Shown: in pieces, positions 16,339-24,712 of the stretch
Layout: every line of letters starts with the position of its first letter
Numbering within the stretch: position 1 is the stretch's first letter
Translations under genes and position numbers: made by a program
The notes under the pieces: model-generated
Databases searched by the model: none
What the model saw: the letters and a program-made list of their open reading frames with translations, nothing else
Told to the model about the DNA's origin: nothing
Assembly: GCA_030123605.1 (NCBI GenBank)
Contig: CP126123.1
Coordinates: 4,059,237 to 4,123,236 of the forward strand
From: Nitrospira sp.
GTDB taxonomy: Bacteria; Nitrospirota; Nitrospiria; Nitrospirales; Nitrospiraceae
Direction: 5' to 3'
Length of the DNA: 64,000 nt

Positions 16339-17136
16339 ATGAAGAAGGGTGCAAAGAAATTGGTATTTGGTGTTGCGGCCGCAGCGGTCTTGGCTGCGCC
16401 CCTCGCCTCGTTTGCCGGTGGCACGATCACGGGGAAAGTCACCTATGCCGGGAAGGCGGAGCAGAAGGAGTTTTTGTTCTCCAAGTTCCCGAATCCGAAG
16501 TTCTGTCCCAAGAATCCGAACAAGAGCCTGATGGACGGCGATAAGCGCTTTCTCAAGACCATCGAAGTCGGCAAGGATGGGGGCTTGAAGGGTGCCGTCG
16601 TGGCCGTGATCGATATCGAAGATCAGGCGTTCGTGGACGGCTTCAAGGGAGCGGATGTGGTAGCGGAGTTCTGTGAGTTCTTGCCCTATACCGGTGTGGT
16701 GGTCAACAACAAGCCGTTCCGGGCCGAGAACCATGATGCGGATCCTGATGATCCCAAGTCCACGCAAGGTGTGCTCCACAATCCGCACAGCTTCACGGTG
16801 AAGGGTTCCACCTCGGCCACGGGTTTCAACATCGGTCTTGCCAAGAAGGGCGACAAGTTGGAAAAGCCGGTGACGTTCCGCGGCGGCGCAGAGAAGCAGG
16901 GCTTCTATCGGTTGCAGTGTGACCAGCATGAGTTCATGCAGTCCTTCTTCCTCCCGGTGTGGAATCCGTACCACGCAGTAGTGAAGGACGATGGATCATT
17001 CGAGCTTCAGGGTGTCCCTGCCGGGAAGCACAAGGTTGTGGTCTGGCATCCGTTCGTCGGCAAGGGCAAGTTGAATGAATTTGAAGTCGAGGTGGCCGAA
17101 GGTGGATCTGCAACCTTGAAGGCTGACCTCAAGTAA
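16339..17136 (+). CDS. Secreted cupredoxin-like protein with carboxypeptidase-regulatory-like domain (paralogue 3)
   Basis: The 265-residue product is a divergent relative of the two cupredoxins upstream. The start at 16339 follows a strong AAGGAGG site, whereas the in-frame ATG at 16306 lacks one. The signal peptide is LVFGVAAAAVLAAPLASFA. The candidate copper ligands are in RLQCDQHEFMQSF (Cys194, His197, Met200). The C-terminal domain contains GSFELQGVPAGKHKVVVWHP. It has its own promoter and terminator and is therefore regulated separately. Lysine-rich composition (many GKK and KGDK turns) suggests a basic carrier. A metal role is inferred from motif conservation. Confidence 0.75.
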   Translation: MKKGAKKLVFGVAAAAVLAAPLASFAGGTITGKVTYAGKAEQKEFLFSKFPNPKFCPKNPNKSLMDGDKRFLKTIEVGKDGGLKGAVVAVIDIEDQAFVDGFKGADVVAEFCEFLPYTGVVVNNKPFRAENHDADPDDPKSTQGVLHNPHSFTVKGSTSATGFNIGLAKKGDKLEKPVTFRGGAEKQGFYRLQCDQHEFMQSFFLPVWNPYHAVVKDDGSFELQGVPAGKHKVVVWHPFVGKGKLNEFEVEVAEGGSATLKADLK

Positions 17137-17170
17137 CCTCGTTTCGATCTGACGGGTCGGCCTGTCGATG

Positions 17171-17207
17171 AAAGGGCAGTGGTTGAAGTGAACCACTGCC
17201 CTTTTTA
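17171..17207 (+). terminator. Rho-independent terminator after cupredoxin paralogue 3
   Basis: A perfect long stem (AAAGGGCAGTGGTT with AACCACTGCCCTTT) and loop GAAGTG are followed by a T-run, 35 nt after the stop. Confidence 0.92.
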
Positions 17208-17348
17208 TTTGTCGCCTTTCTGGTGTTTCCTTGTCACAAACATCCGATCTTGAGGCTTTGTCGATCGGCTGGTTTCCCTTCTGTCAGCGTGCAGGACGGT
17301 ACGCGCCTGCCGTTGGTGAATCGCTGGATTCCCGCGCGGTTGCTTGCC

Positions 17349-17378
17349 TTGCGTTTCTCTTTCTGAACTGGGTAAGAT
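17349..17378 (+). promoter_or_regulatory. Possible promoter before the methyltransferase gene
   Basis: TTGCGT (17349-17354) and TAAGAT (17373-17378) with an 18-nt spacer lie 39 nt before the GTG at 17417. The match is moderate. Confidence 0.35.
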
Positions 17379-17416
17379 GCCAAATTTCAACGCAGAATTA
17401 TCTGAATAGGTGATGT

Positions 17417-18406
17417 GTGTCGCGCGAATTGTCTCTCGCCGAAATTTTCCAGTTGGGATATTACTGGGAGACAAAAATTCTTTTGACTGCAGCGAAGTTA
17501 GACGTCTTTTCGGCCCTCGATGGGGATGGTCGTACCACTGCCGAGGCCGCCCAAAAAATCGGCGCCGACGTGCGGGCTTTGGACCTACTCCTCAACGCGT
17601 TGGCGGCGATCAGGCTCCTTACCAAAACAGGCGATGTCTTCGCCAATACCCCTGTGGCCTCGACCTATCTGGTCAAGCATGGGCCGCAGTATATCGGGCA
17701 CCTGCTTCTCTTACACGACGCGGAATGGGATAACTGGGGAAAGTTGGAAGAGTCCATCAAGACCGGCCGGTCTCCCGTTACGCAACATGTCTTTGAAACG
17801 GACCCTGCATTGGGCGCGAACGTGTTGTCCGTGCTGCACCGGATCGGGCAGCAGAGCGGGCCGGATTTGGCCAAGCGGTTGGCACTCGACCAAGCGAGGA
17901 CTCTGCTTGATCTCGGCGGCGGCGCCGGTACGAATGCCATCGCATTCTGTCGGGTCTATTCCCAACTCTCGGCGACGGTGTTCGACCTGGCGACGACCCT
18001 CCCGGTGACGGAACGGACGGTGAAGGAAGCGGGGCTGGAGGCCAGGATCGCCCTGAAGGCCGGGGACTTCAACCGTGACCCGTTGGGCGGGCCTTATGAT
18101 GCGGTGTTGATGTCGGACATCCTGCACTATCAAGATTTAGCGACGAATGCCGCGCTGGTCAAGAAGATCCATGGTCACCTGAATCCCGGTGGACGGTTGA
18201 TCATCAAAGATCGGTTCCTGGACCAGTCGGGTACGAGTCCTGCCTGGACGGCGGCGTTCGCCGTCCATATTTTCGTCAATACGGAACGGGGAGCCTGTTA
18301 CCGCACGGCGGAAGCCATGCAGTGGATGCGGGATGGAGGGTATGTTTCGATCGAAGAAATCGAACGAACGGCCGTAGTTCAAGGTGTCAGGCCGAGCGCC
18401 GGATAG
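17417..18406 (+). CDS. SAM-dependent O-methyltransferase family protein
   Basis: The 329-residue protein starts with GTG. It has an N-terminal winged-helix dimerisation domain (TKILLTAAKLDVFSAL, ALDLLLNALAAIRLL) and a C-terminal class I Rossmann domain with the SAM loop LLDLGGGAGTNAIAF (about residue 163), the acidic segment VFDLATTLP and the catalytic-type region VLMSDILHYQD. This arrangement matches O-methyltransferase family 2, which includes BchU and hydroxyneurosporene methyltransferases. The substrate is unknown. It leads a run of genes (DUF420, PCP_red, membrane protein, bd-like oxidase) with short gaps, so a link to oxidase cofactor or quinone chemistry is possible but unproven. Confidence 0.75.
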   Translation: MSRELSLAEIFQLGYYWETKILLTAAKLDVFSALDGDGRTTAEAAQKIGADVRALDLLLNALAAIRLLTKTGDVFANTPVASTYLVKHGPQYIGHLLLLHDAEWDNWGKLEESIKTGRSPVTQHVFETDPALGANVLSVLHRIGQQSGPDLAKRLALDQARTLLDLGGGAGTNAIAFCRVYSQLSATVFDLATTLPVTERTVKEAGLEARIALKAGDFNRDPLGGPYDAVLMSDILHYQDLATNAALVKKIHGHLNPGGRLIIKDRFLDQSGTSPAWTAAFAVHIFVNTERGACYRTAEAMQWMRDGGYVSIEEIERTAVVQGVRPSAG

Positions 18407-18414
18407 GATGGATC

Positions 18415-19131
18415 ATGTTTGAACTGTTGCGACAGCCGGGATTCTTCGGGACCCATGCGACGTTGGGCGCCGATCTCAGTCAGCTGATGGCCACATTGTT
18501 TACTGGGCTCTTCATCGTCGGCTGGTTTCAGGCGAAACAGCATCGTGGCCATGGCCACCATTGGCTGATGCTGGGTGGCATGATCGCGATGGTGGGGTTT
18601 TTTACCGCCTACTACCTGTTCCGGCAATTGGGGGTACTGGCGGTCGAAGGGAAGGAAGGATTCGGCGGTTCCCAGGCGCTGTACGATTACGTCTTTATCC
18701 CCGTGCTCACCATTCACATCATCCTCGTGATCATCGGGTTGGTGATGGCGGTCTACATGATTGTGTTGGGCTTTCGCTCGCAGCAGTTTGTCGGCGGGGC
18801 GCGGGTGCTCAACGACGCTCAGTTGCAGACGTCATGGAAAAAGGTCGGCTTGATCTTTACCGGTCTCACGGCGATCGTTCTCTTGTTGTTCGGAACGCGC
18901 GTGACGTCGGCCGGATTTTCCATGCGCAAGCTGGAAGTGTATCTCGGGTTTCTCGTTCTGGTGGCGATAGTCTTTGCGGTCGAAATGGGCATTCAGCGTA
19001 TCTGGCCGGACGGCGGCCGGCGCCATCGTGCTCTCGGTCGATTCACGATGGTCGTCTATTGCATCCTGTTTTTGACCGGGACCTTCACATACACGATGTT
19101 GTACGTCTTGTACCCCGGCAAGATCGGGTAG
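18415..19131 (+). CDS. DUF420 (CtaM-like) membrane protein
   Basis: The 238-residue membrane protein begins at the ATG at 18415, preceded by AGGATGG; the longer in-frame start lies inside the methyltransferase gene. Hydrophobic segments include LMATLFTGLFIVGWFQ, LMLGGMIAMVGFFTAYYLF, YVFIPVLTIHIILVIIGLV and LGFLVLVAIVFAVEMG. The pattern with conserved His (HHWLMLGG, TIHIILV) fits DUF420; one member, CtaM of Gram-positive bacteria, is needed for haem-copper oxidase activity. Its position upstream of the bd-like oxidase suggests an oxidase-assembly role, by inference. Confidence 0.7.
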   Translation: MFELLRQPGFFGTHATLGADLSQLMATLFTGLFIVGWFQAKQHRGHGHHWLMLGGMIAMVGFFTAYYLFRQLGVLAVEGKEGFGGSQALYDYVFIPVLTIHIILVIIGLVMAVYMIVLGFRSQQFVGGARVLNDAQLQTSWKKVGLIFTGLTAIVLLLFGTRVTSAGFSMRKLEVYLGFLVLVAIVFAVEMGIQRIWPDGGRRHRALGRFTMVVYCILFLTGTFTYTMLYVLYPGKIG

Positions 19132-19165
19132 GGACCGTCGGCGAGGAAAAGGACTGCGCGTAGAC

Positions 19166-19660
19166 ATGCTGGTCTGTGGGTGCGGACGATGGATGCATAC
19201 CGAAGGGGTGGAAGAGCGGGTGGTGCATGAGGGAGCACCGACCTGGTTCGTCCGGTCGGAATGTCGCGGGTGCAACTGGCTGGTGGGGGTGGAAGTCCCC
19301 GTCGGGGAGGCCGATGAGTTCGTCGATCGGCTCATGTGGAGCGACGATGCCAGGCATCGGTTGGACCGTGTGCCGCCCTATGCAGCCCCGTTTTTGCGCG
19401 ATCTGGCAGAAGGTTTCGCGAGGGCTCGACAGCAGCGGGTCATCACCTACGATCTGATCGATCAAGCCAAAACCGGTGACGTGGTGTCGTGGGAGCCTGA
19501 CGCCGAGCGTCGTCTGGCCAATGTTCCGGCACCGGTCCGTACCATGGCGCGTATCGAACTGGAACGGACGGCGGTGGACCGTGGATTGGGGCGCGTGACG
19601 GTCGCCTTGATGGAAGAGGTCAAGGCGCGATACTTCGGCATGGCGGCACAACGGCACTGA
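19166..19660 (+). CDS. PCP_red-domain protein with N-terminal zinc-ribbon-like cysteines
   Basis: In this 164-residue protein, an N-terminal CGCGRW...CRGC arrangement (four Cys) suggests a zinc ribbon. The last 50 residues (VRTMARIELERTAVDRGLG, VTVALMEEVKARYF) match the small helical PCP_red domain. That domain is known from the C-terminus of the light-independent protochlorophyllide reductase subunit B, and it also occurs on its own in non-phototrophs. No chlorophyll pathway is visible here, so the role is probably different. It lies in the operon leading to the bd-like oxidase. Confidence 0.7.
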   Translation: MLVCGCGRWMHTEGVEERVVHEGAPTWFVRSECRGCNWLVGVEVPVGEADEFVDRLMWSDDARHRLDRVPPYAAPFLRDLAEGFARARQQRVITYDLIDQAKTGDVVSWEPDAERRLANVPAPVRTMARIELERTAVDRGLGRVTVALMEEVKARYFGMAAQRH

Positions 19661-19687
19661 CTCCCTGTGCCCTGAACGGACGACGCG

Positions 19688-20773
19688 ATGTTGCATCGAC
19701 TGGCATTACGAGTGCTCCCGAGTTTGACGCTGGCCGTCACGGAAGATTCGGTGCGCAAGCGCAAGCGGCTGGTGATGTTTGTCCCCGGGTTGGTCGCGTT
19801 CGCCTGCTATCGGGCGGCCAAACAGGGGTTTTCGCTGGCGGAGCCGATGACCTTGCTTCTGCTGAGCGGACTGATTGCGATGGTTACGGCTGCCTCTGCC
19901 TATCGCGTGGGTCGTGCCGTACCGTTCGCGCGGCTGATGGGGGCGGACGGGGCTCGGCGCATCGGATGGGTGCTGGTCTGGATCGGCTTCGTCTATGGCA
20001 TTCAACTGTCGTTGCTGGTGCTGGCCCTGTTGTGGTTGGTGGGGTACGACTATGGCGAACATCCCGATGGGCCGGCGATGATGGCGATCATCATTCCCTG
20101 CACGGCGGTCGCGCGCGATGCCTTCGAGATCGGATACCTTCGTCGGCTCGAGCACGGGGGGCGGCCTCTGGTCACCTTTCCCGACGGCGTGGGGCTGCGT
20201 ACATTGTTGCGGCGATTTGATCTGACACTGTTGGGTTGGATCGTCGCAGGGGCGTTCGGTTGCGCGAGTCTGTCGGCGGTGATGGCCGTGGCCGTCACAG
20301 GAAACATGGCGGTGTTGGCGCAGGGTGCGGCAGTGACCATGGCGGCTGGAACGATCGCCCTGTTGGCCTTTTTCGCCGGGCAAGCCGGTGGAGGGGGCTG
20401 GAGGTCACGGATGGCCGAGGCTCGGTGGGGAGAGTTGGCGAAGTTTTGGTGGTGGCCGGGACTGGCCTTCGCCTCGACCTACTATCTGGTGTTGATCGGG
20501 GGCTGCCTCTATGTGTTGAAGCAGCCGTTGCAATCTACGGGGCTCTTCGCCGGCCTCGCCGGGCTGGTCGGAGGCATGATGGCGCTGTATTGCTATTACC
20601 TGGGTCATCGGCGCGATGTCGAGAGCCGAGAGCCGGGAGCAGTGCCGAGCGCCTTGCTGCGTTGCCCCTTCGTGATGGGCATCCTGAGCAAATCTCGCGA
20701 GACCATGTCGGGTGCGGCCTTGCGCGGATCGGTGGTTGGCTTTGAGAAGGACAGTCGGAGAGTGTCGTCATGA
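19688..20773 (+). CDS. Integral membrane protein of unknown function
   Basis: The 361-residue protein has about eight predicted transmembrane segments (for example LLLLSGLIAMVTAASAY, LLVLALLWLVGY, AAGTIALLAFFAG, FASTYYLVLIGGCLYVL). Its stop overlaps the ATG of the bd-like oxidase by 4 nt (ATGA), so it is translationally coupled and probably made in fixed proportion with it. No conserved family is recognised. It could be a subunit or assembly factor of the oxidase, which is inference from coupling only. Confidence 0.65.
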   Translation: MLHRLALRVLPSLTLAVTEDSVRKRKRLVMFVPGLVAFACYRAAKQGFSLAEPMTLLLLSGLIAMVTAASAYRVGRAVPFARLMGADGARRIGWVLVWIGFVYGIQLSLLVLALLWLVGYDYGEHPDGPAMMAIIIPCTAVARDAFEIGYLRRLEHGGRPLVTFPDGVGLRTLLRRFDLTLLGWIVAGAFGCASLSAVMAVAVTGNMAVLAQGAAVTMAAGTIALLAFFAGQAGGGGWRSRMAEARWGELAKFWWWPGLAFASTYYLVLIGGCLYVLKQPLQSTGLFAGLAGLVGGMMALYCYYLGHRRDVESREPGAVPSALLRCPFVMGILSKSRETMSGAALRGSVVGFEKDSRRVSS

Positions 20774-22638
20774 CCACACGCTTTACGTGTCGATTAGTGA
20801 TCACCCTGCTGCTCTGTTGCCTATTGCTGGGCGCCATCGATGCCTTGTTGAGTCCGGAGTTGCTTGAGGCTTCGGATTCTCCCACCGACGTGTATTTTCA
20901 TACGCCCGGAACTCCCACTGGTCCCTCGGCTCCGACGGGGAATGAGAGCCACTATCCGCAAATCGGTTCACTCGACAGTCGATTGCTGATGTGGTTTGTC
21001 ATCCAGCAGCATACCTATTTCGGCGGCTTCGTGCTGGCCTTGCCGATCTTTTGCGTTCTCTTGGAGTTCCTGGGGTTGGCCGCGCGAAACCCTGCGATGG
21101 CGCTGCGGTACGATGGGTTGGCCCAAGACCTGTTGAAGGTGGCGCTGCTGGCGATTTCCGTGACGGCGGCGGTCGGCAGCGTGATGTTGACGATGTTCAT
21201 CACGCTCTATCCCAGTTTTATGCAGTACATGGGAGGGACCTTCAAGGTCATGATGCCCGTTTACGCGCTGGTGTTCGTGGGGACGACGTTCCTCACGATC
21301 GCTTATTACTACAGCTGGGAGCGCATGGCGGCACCGAGCTTGAAATGGGGGCATCTTTCGATCGGCTTGCTCGCGATCCTGTTCGGAACGTCGTTGTTGC
21401 TGCTTGCCAATGCCTGGTCCGCCTTCATGATGGCCCCGTCCGGAGTCGACGGACAAGGGCGATATTTGGGCAATCCGTGGCATCTGTTGCGCTCTGCCCT
21501 CTGGAATCCGTTGAATCTGCATCGGTTCCTGGCAGACATCATGTCTGGCGGCGCGGTGGTGTTGGCCTACGCCTGCTATCGCTTTTTCACCGGCAAGAGC
21601 CAGGAAGAGCGGGCTTATTATGACTGGGTCGGGTATGTGTTCCTGTTCGTCACGGTGTGCGCATTGCTCCCGATGCCCTTTGCCGGCTATTGGTTGATGC
21701 GTTCGGTCTATGCGTACAGCCAAAGCATGGGAGTCACGATGATGGGCGGGTTGTTGACCTGGCTCTTCGTGGTGCAGGCACTCTTGATCGGGGCCTTGTT
21801 TCTCGGCGTGAACTACTACCTCTGGCAGAGCATGGGACGGGTCAGGGGCGGGGAGCGCTATCAGTCCTACTACCAGTATCTACTCTTGGCGCTTACGGGC
21901 TGTCTGTTCATCTGGCTGACCCCGCATACGATTCTCATGACCGGTACGGAAGTGAAGGCCATGGGCGGGGCGCAGCATCCGGTGATCGGCAATTACGGTG
22001 TCATGTCGTCGAAGAACGGGGCGGTGAACGTGATGATCTGCATCACCGCCTTGAGCTACATGTTTTACCGTCGCGCGAATCGTACGATGACGATCTCCTG
22101 GGTCAGGACCGGGAATATCGCGCTGGGGCTGTTGTTCGGCCTGGGGGTGGCCTCCATCATCGGGTTATCGGTGTATGGGTTCTATCTTCCGGCCAGCGAT
22201 CGAGTCGCCCTCTCCGGTCCGCAGGCGATGACGACACTGGTGGTGGTCACGTTGGGGTTGCTGTTGAATCGACGTATGCTGCAAGGCGCGACCATACAGG
22301 GTCCAGTGCAGTGGGGCAGAATTTCGAGCCGCGGCATGGTCGGACTGCTCGGTTTGGCGGCGGCGTTCACCTGGGTGATGGGACTGATGGGCTACATTCG
22401 TTCCTCAGGCCGGCTGGCCTGGCATGTCAACGAGTTGATGCCCGATACTTCTCCATGGGCGTTTACGCCCTCGCTCGGGTTTGCTGCGAAGATGGTGACG
22501 ATCAATATGGTGCTGTTTTGGGGGGCCGTGTTCTTCCTGTTTTGGGTCTGCCAACGTGGACAGCAACCAGTGATGCATGAGGATGTCAGTGCGGAGAAGG
22601 AGGCGGGCTTTTTACCGTCTCCGTCGCATGAGGGGTAG
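20770..22638 (+). CDS. Cytochrome bd-like oxidase, large membrane subunit (paralogue 1)
   Basis: The 622-residue protein has about 14 transmembrane segments after a signal-like N-terminus. The region WFVIQQHTYFGGFVLALP has the early His typical of CydA-like proteins. MGGLLTWLFVVQALLIGA, TPHTILMTGTEVKAMGG, GNYGVMSSKNGAVNV and WVMGLMGYIRSSGRLAWHVNE are shared with the second copy at 26181. Proteins of this type are annotated in Nitrospira as cytochrome bd-like oxidases and have been proposed as an alternative terminal oxidase. It is much longer than CydA and no CydB is adjacent. Electron donor (quinol or cytochrome c) and haem content are not known. Confidence 0.8.
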   Translation: MTTRFTCRLVITLLLCCLLLGAIDALLSPELLEASDSPTDVYFHTPGTPTGPSAPTGNESHYPQIGSLDSRLLMWFVIQQHTYFGGFVLALPIFCVLLEFLGLAARNPAMALRYDGLAQDLLKVALLAISVTAAVGSVMLTMFITLYPSFMQYMGGTFKVMMPVYALVFVGTTFLTIAYYYSWERMAAPSLKWGHLSIGLLAILFGTSLLLLANAWSAFMMAPSGVDGQGRYLGNPWHLLRSALWNPLNLHRFLADIMSGGAVVLAYACYRFFTGKSQEERAYYDWVGYVFLFVTVCALLPMPFAGYWLMRSVYAYSQSMGVTMMGGLLTWLFVVQALLIGALFLGVNYYLWQSMGRVRGGERYQSYYQYLLLALTGCLFIWLTPHTILMTGTEVKAMGGAQHPVIGNYGVMSSKNGAVNVMICITALSYMFYRRANRTMTISWVRTGNIALGLLFGLGVASIIGLSVYGFYLPASDRVALSGPQAMTTLVVVTLGLLLNRRMLQGATIQGPVQWGRISSRGMVGLLGLAAAFTWVMGLMGYIRSSGRLAWHVNELMPDTSPWAFTPSLGFAAKMVTINMVLFWGAVFFLFWVCQRGQQPVMHEDVSAEKEAGFLPSPSHEG

Positions 22639-22678
22639 GCAGGTTTATCAGGAATCATGAGGGAGTGCGGAGATCGCT

Positions 22679-23335
22679 ATGAGGATGATGGTCGGGGCTG
22701 TGTGGTTCATGGGGATGGTGGGACTGAGTACGGTGCCGGGGACGGGCACATCGGCATTTGCCGTAGATAACGGAGTCCTGGTGTTGGAAGACTTTCAGTC
22801 GGCCGATCAAGATGGATTTCCGGTCGATTGGCAACATGAGAATCAGCGCAGCCAGGCCAAAGGTCGGGAGGCTTACAAAATCCAGTCGGAGGACGGGCAG
22901 AAGTTTCTCGCCGCCAAAGATGCGGGGCAGCGTGTGAAAAAGCGTAAGATCGATTGGGATCCGAAGGCCTATCCGGTGTTGACGTGGCGATGGCGCCTGC
23001 ACAAAGCGCCGAACGGGTCGGAGCCAGTCGCCGCTGTGTACGCTTCCTTGGATACGGATTTGCTGTTCATTCCGGTGTTTACCAAATACATCTGGAGCGC
23101 GGGGAAGCCGGAGGGCACGATCGTCGAGGGTGGCATGTTTAGCGGGTCTGAGATCGTTGTGCAAAGCGGTGTGCGTCTCGTGGGGGAATGGGTCGAGGAG
23201 CGGATCAACGTGTACGAAGACTTCAAGCGCCTCCACCAGCATGAGCCGGCGGCAAAGGCCTGGGGGATTTCGTTGTTTGCCGGCCCCGGCGTAGAGATTG
23301 ATTTCGGCGCAATCACGGTGAGTCCGGTTAAATGA
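22679..23335 (+). CDS. DUF3047 family secreted protein
   Basis: The 218-residue protein has an N-terminal export signal (VGAVWFMGMVGLSTVPG...TSAFA). The body matches the DUF3047 pattern: LVLEDFQSADQDGFPVDW, LTWRWRLHKAP, VYASLDTDLLFIPVFTKYIWS, RINVYEDFKRLHQHEP, GISLFAGPGVEIDFGAI. The fold is probably a jelly-roll with unknown ligand. It lies 40 nt after the bd-like oxidase in the same direction. Confidence 0.75.
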   Translation: MRMMVGAVWFMGMVGLSTVPGTGTSAFAVDNGVLVLEDFQSADQDGFPVDWQHENQRSQAKGREAYKIQSEDGQKFLAAKDAGQRVKKRKIDWDPKAYPVLTWRWRLHKAPNGSEPVAAVYASLDTDLLFIPVFTKYIWSAGKPEGTIVEGGMFSGSEIVVQSGVRLVGEWVEERINVYEDFKRLHQHEPAAKAWGISLFAGPGVEIDFGAITVSPVK

Positions 23336-23378
23336 ACCTCTGCGGAGTCCTCACGGTGCGTAGGAGCCTCCGAGCCTC

Positions 23379-23771
23379 ATGAACCGACCATCGCCCAAAG
23401 CTCTGTTTGATGTGATGTTCGGTGTCGTGGTGATGGGCACGGTCGGAGCGCTGATCGGGACAATTCTGGGGGGCTCCTCCGTTCCCATCGCATCCGGATT
23501 GGGGGTGGTGCTGGGGGCGGTGGTCGGCTTTCTCGGCGGGCGTCGCTTCCTCATCAGTATCCTGGTCGGCACGGTCTTGGGCGGGGTATTGGCCTGGTTG
23601 ATTGCGGGAGTTGAAAAGGTTTCTTTCGGGGCGGGAGCCGGTGCGGCCATGGGCGGATTTCTTGGCGTGCAGATTTCGATGTTGTTGGACATTCGGGCGG
23701 CACGAAGAGCGGCAGCTGCGGAAGCCGGTCGCGAAGCCTCTGCGACGCCCTCGACGATTACTAAATCGTGA
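23379..23771 (+). CDS. Small glycine-rich membrane protein (hypothetical)
   Basis: The 130-residue protein has three hydrophobic, glycine-zipper-like segments (GTVGALIGTILGGSSVP, GLGVVLGAVVGFLGGRR, LVGTVLGGVLAWLIAG) followed by GAGAGAAMGGFLGVQ and a charged tail (AARRAAAAEAGREA). Such zippers pack as helical oligomers. No function is assigned. It sits between the DUF3047 gene and the two FGE-like genes. Confidence 0.6.
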   Translation: MNRPSPKALFDVMFGVVVMGTVGALIGTILGGSSVPIASGLGVVLGAVVGFLGGRRFLISILVGTVLGGVLAWLIAGVEKVSFGAGAGAAMGGFLGVQISMLLDIRAARRAAAAEAGREASATPSTITKS

Positions 23772-23786
23772 GATGCGAGTGATCTA

Positions 23787-24701
23787 ATGGAAAACAGAGG
23801 TGTGTTGATCGGGTCCATCATTTTCGTGTTCGCGTCGTTCATTTTGATGATTGCGGCGCTGGTCTATGAATCCTACAAGGCCAAGCAGATGCGTCAATTG
23901 GCGTTATCCATCAAGACCGAGACGAAGGTCGTGGAGGCGGCTGCCGCGCAGGACTTCTCGATGTACAAGACGCTCGTCGGCGACGACGGACGAGAGATGG
24001 TCCAAATATCCGAGGGACCGTTTGTGATGGGCAGTCGTGATAACGACAGCGATCCTGATGAAAAACCTGAACATCAAGTCTACTTGAAGGCATATTTCAT
24101 TGATAAGAATGAAGTCACGCAATACGCCTATGATCGATTCGCCAAGATGACGAAGCGGGGCAAGCGGAGGATCGAGGTCTTTGAGGACGATCCGGCCAAA
24201 TTGCTCAAGCCTGAGTATCCGATGATCGCCGCGACATGGGAAGATGCGGAGGCGTACTGCAAGTGGGCGGGGAAGCGATTGCCGACCGAAGCTGAATGGG
24301 AGAAGGCGGCGCGTGGAGAGGGGAAGCGCCGCTATCCCTGGGGGGACGAGTTCGTGGTGAGTTATGCGAACATCGACGGAAACGAAGATGCCTTTCGGTA
24401 TCTCGCGCCACCGGGGTCGTTCGAATCGGGCCGCAGCCCCTACGGCGTCTACGATATGACGGGCAACGTCGGTGAATGGGTTTCGGATTTCTACGACGAG
24501 AACTACTATCGAAAATCGCCCTATCGAGATCCGAAGGGCCCCGAACAGGGCGATCAACATGTCATTCGTGGCGGGTCATGGCGTGAAACCAAGCGGAATG
24601 TGCGTGCGTCGAAGCGATTTCAGGCGAAGCCATGGCGGCACGATGTGACGGTCGGGTTTCGTTGCGCGAAGGATGTCGATGCCGAAGGGTCGACCAAGTA
24701 G
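23787..24701 (+). CDS. Membrane-anchored formylglycine-generating-enzyme-like protein (1)
   Basis: An N-terminal anchor (LIGSIIFVFASFILMIAALVY) is followed by a SUMF1/FGE-sulfatase domain (MVQISEGPFVMGSRD, YFIDKNEVTQYAYDRF, WEDAEAYCKWAGKRLPTEA, WEKAARG, YGVYDMTGNVGEWVSDFY, HVIRGGSWR, VGFRCAKD). In true formylglycine-generating enzymes the copper-binding Cys pair lies between the RGGSW motif and the final GFRC; here that stretch reads NVRASKRFQAKPW and lacks both cysteines. Sulfatase activation is therefore unlikely. The domain may be structural or regulatory. A similar gene follows at once. Confidence 0.8.
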   Translation: MENRGVLIGSIIFVFASFILMIAALVYESYKAKQMRQLALSIKTETKVVEAAAAQDFSMYKTLVGDDGREMVQISEGPFVMGSRDNDSDPDEKPEHQVYLKAYFIDKNEVTQYAYDRFAKMTKRGKRRIEVFEDDPAKLLKPEYPMIAATWEDAEAYCKWAGKRLPTEAEWEKAARGEGKRRYPWGDEFVVSYANIDGNEDAFRYLAPPGSFESGRSPYGVYDMTGNVGEWVSDFYDENYYRKSPYRDPKGPEQGDQHVIRGGSWRETKRNVRASKRFQAKPWRHDVTVGFRCAKDVDAEGSTK

Positions 24702-24712
24702 TCGGTCGAGCC

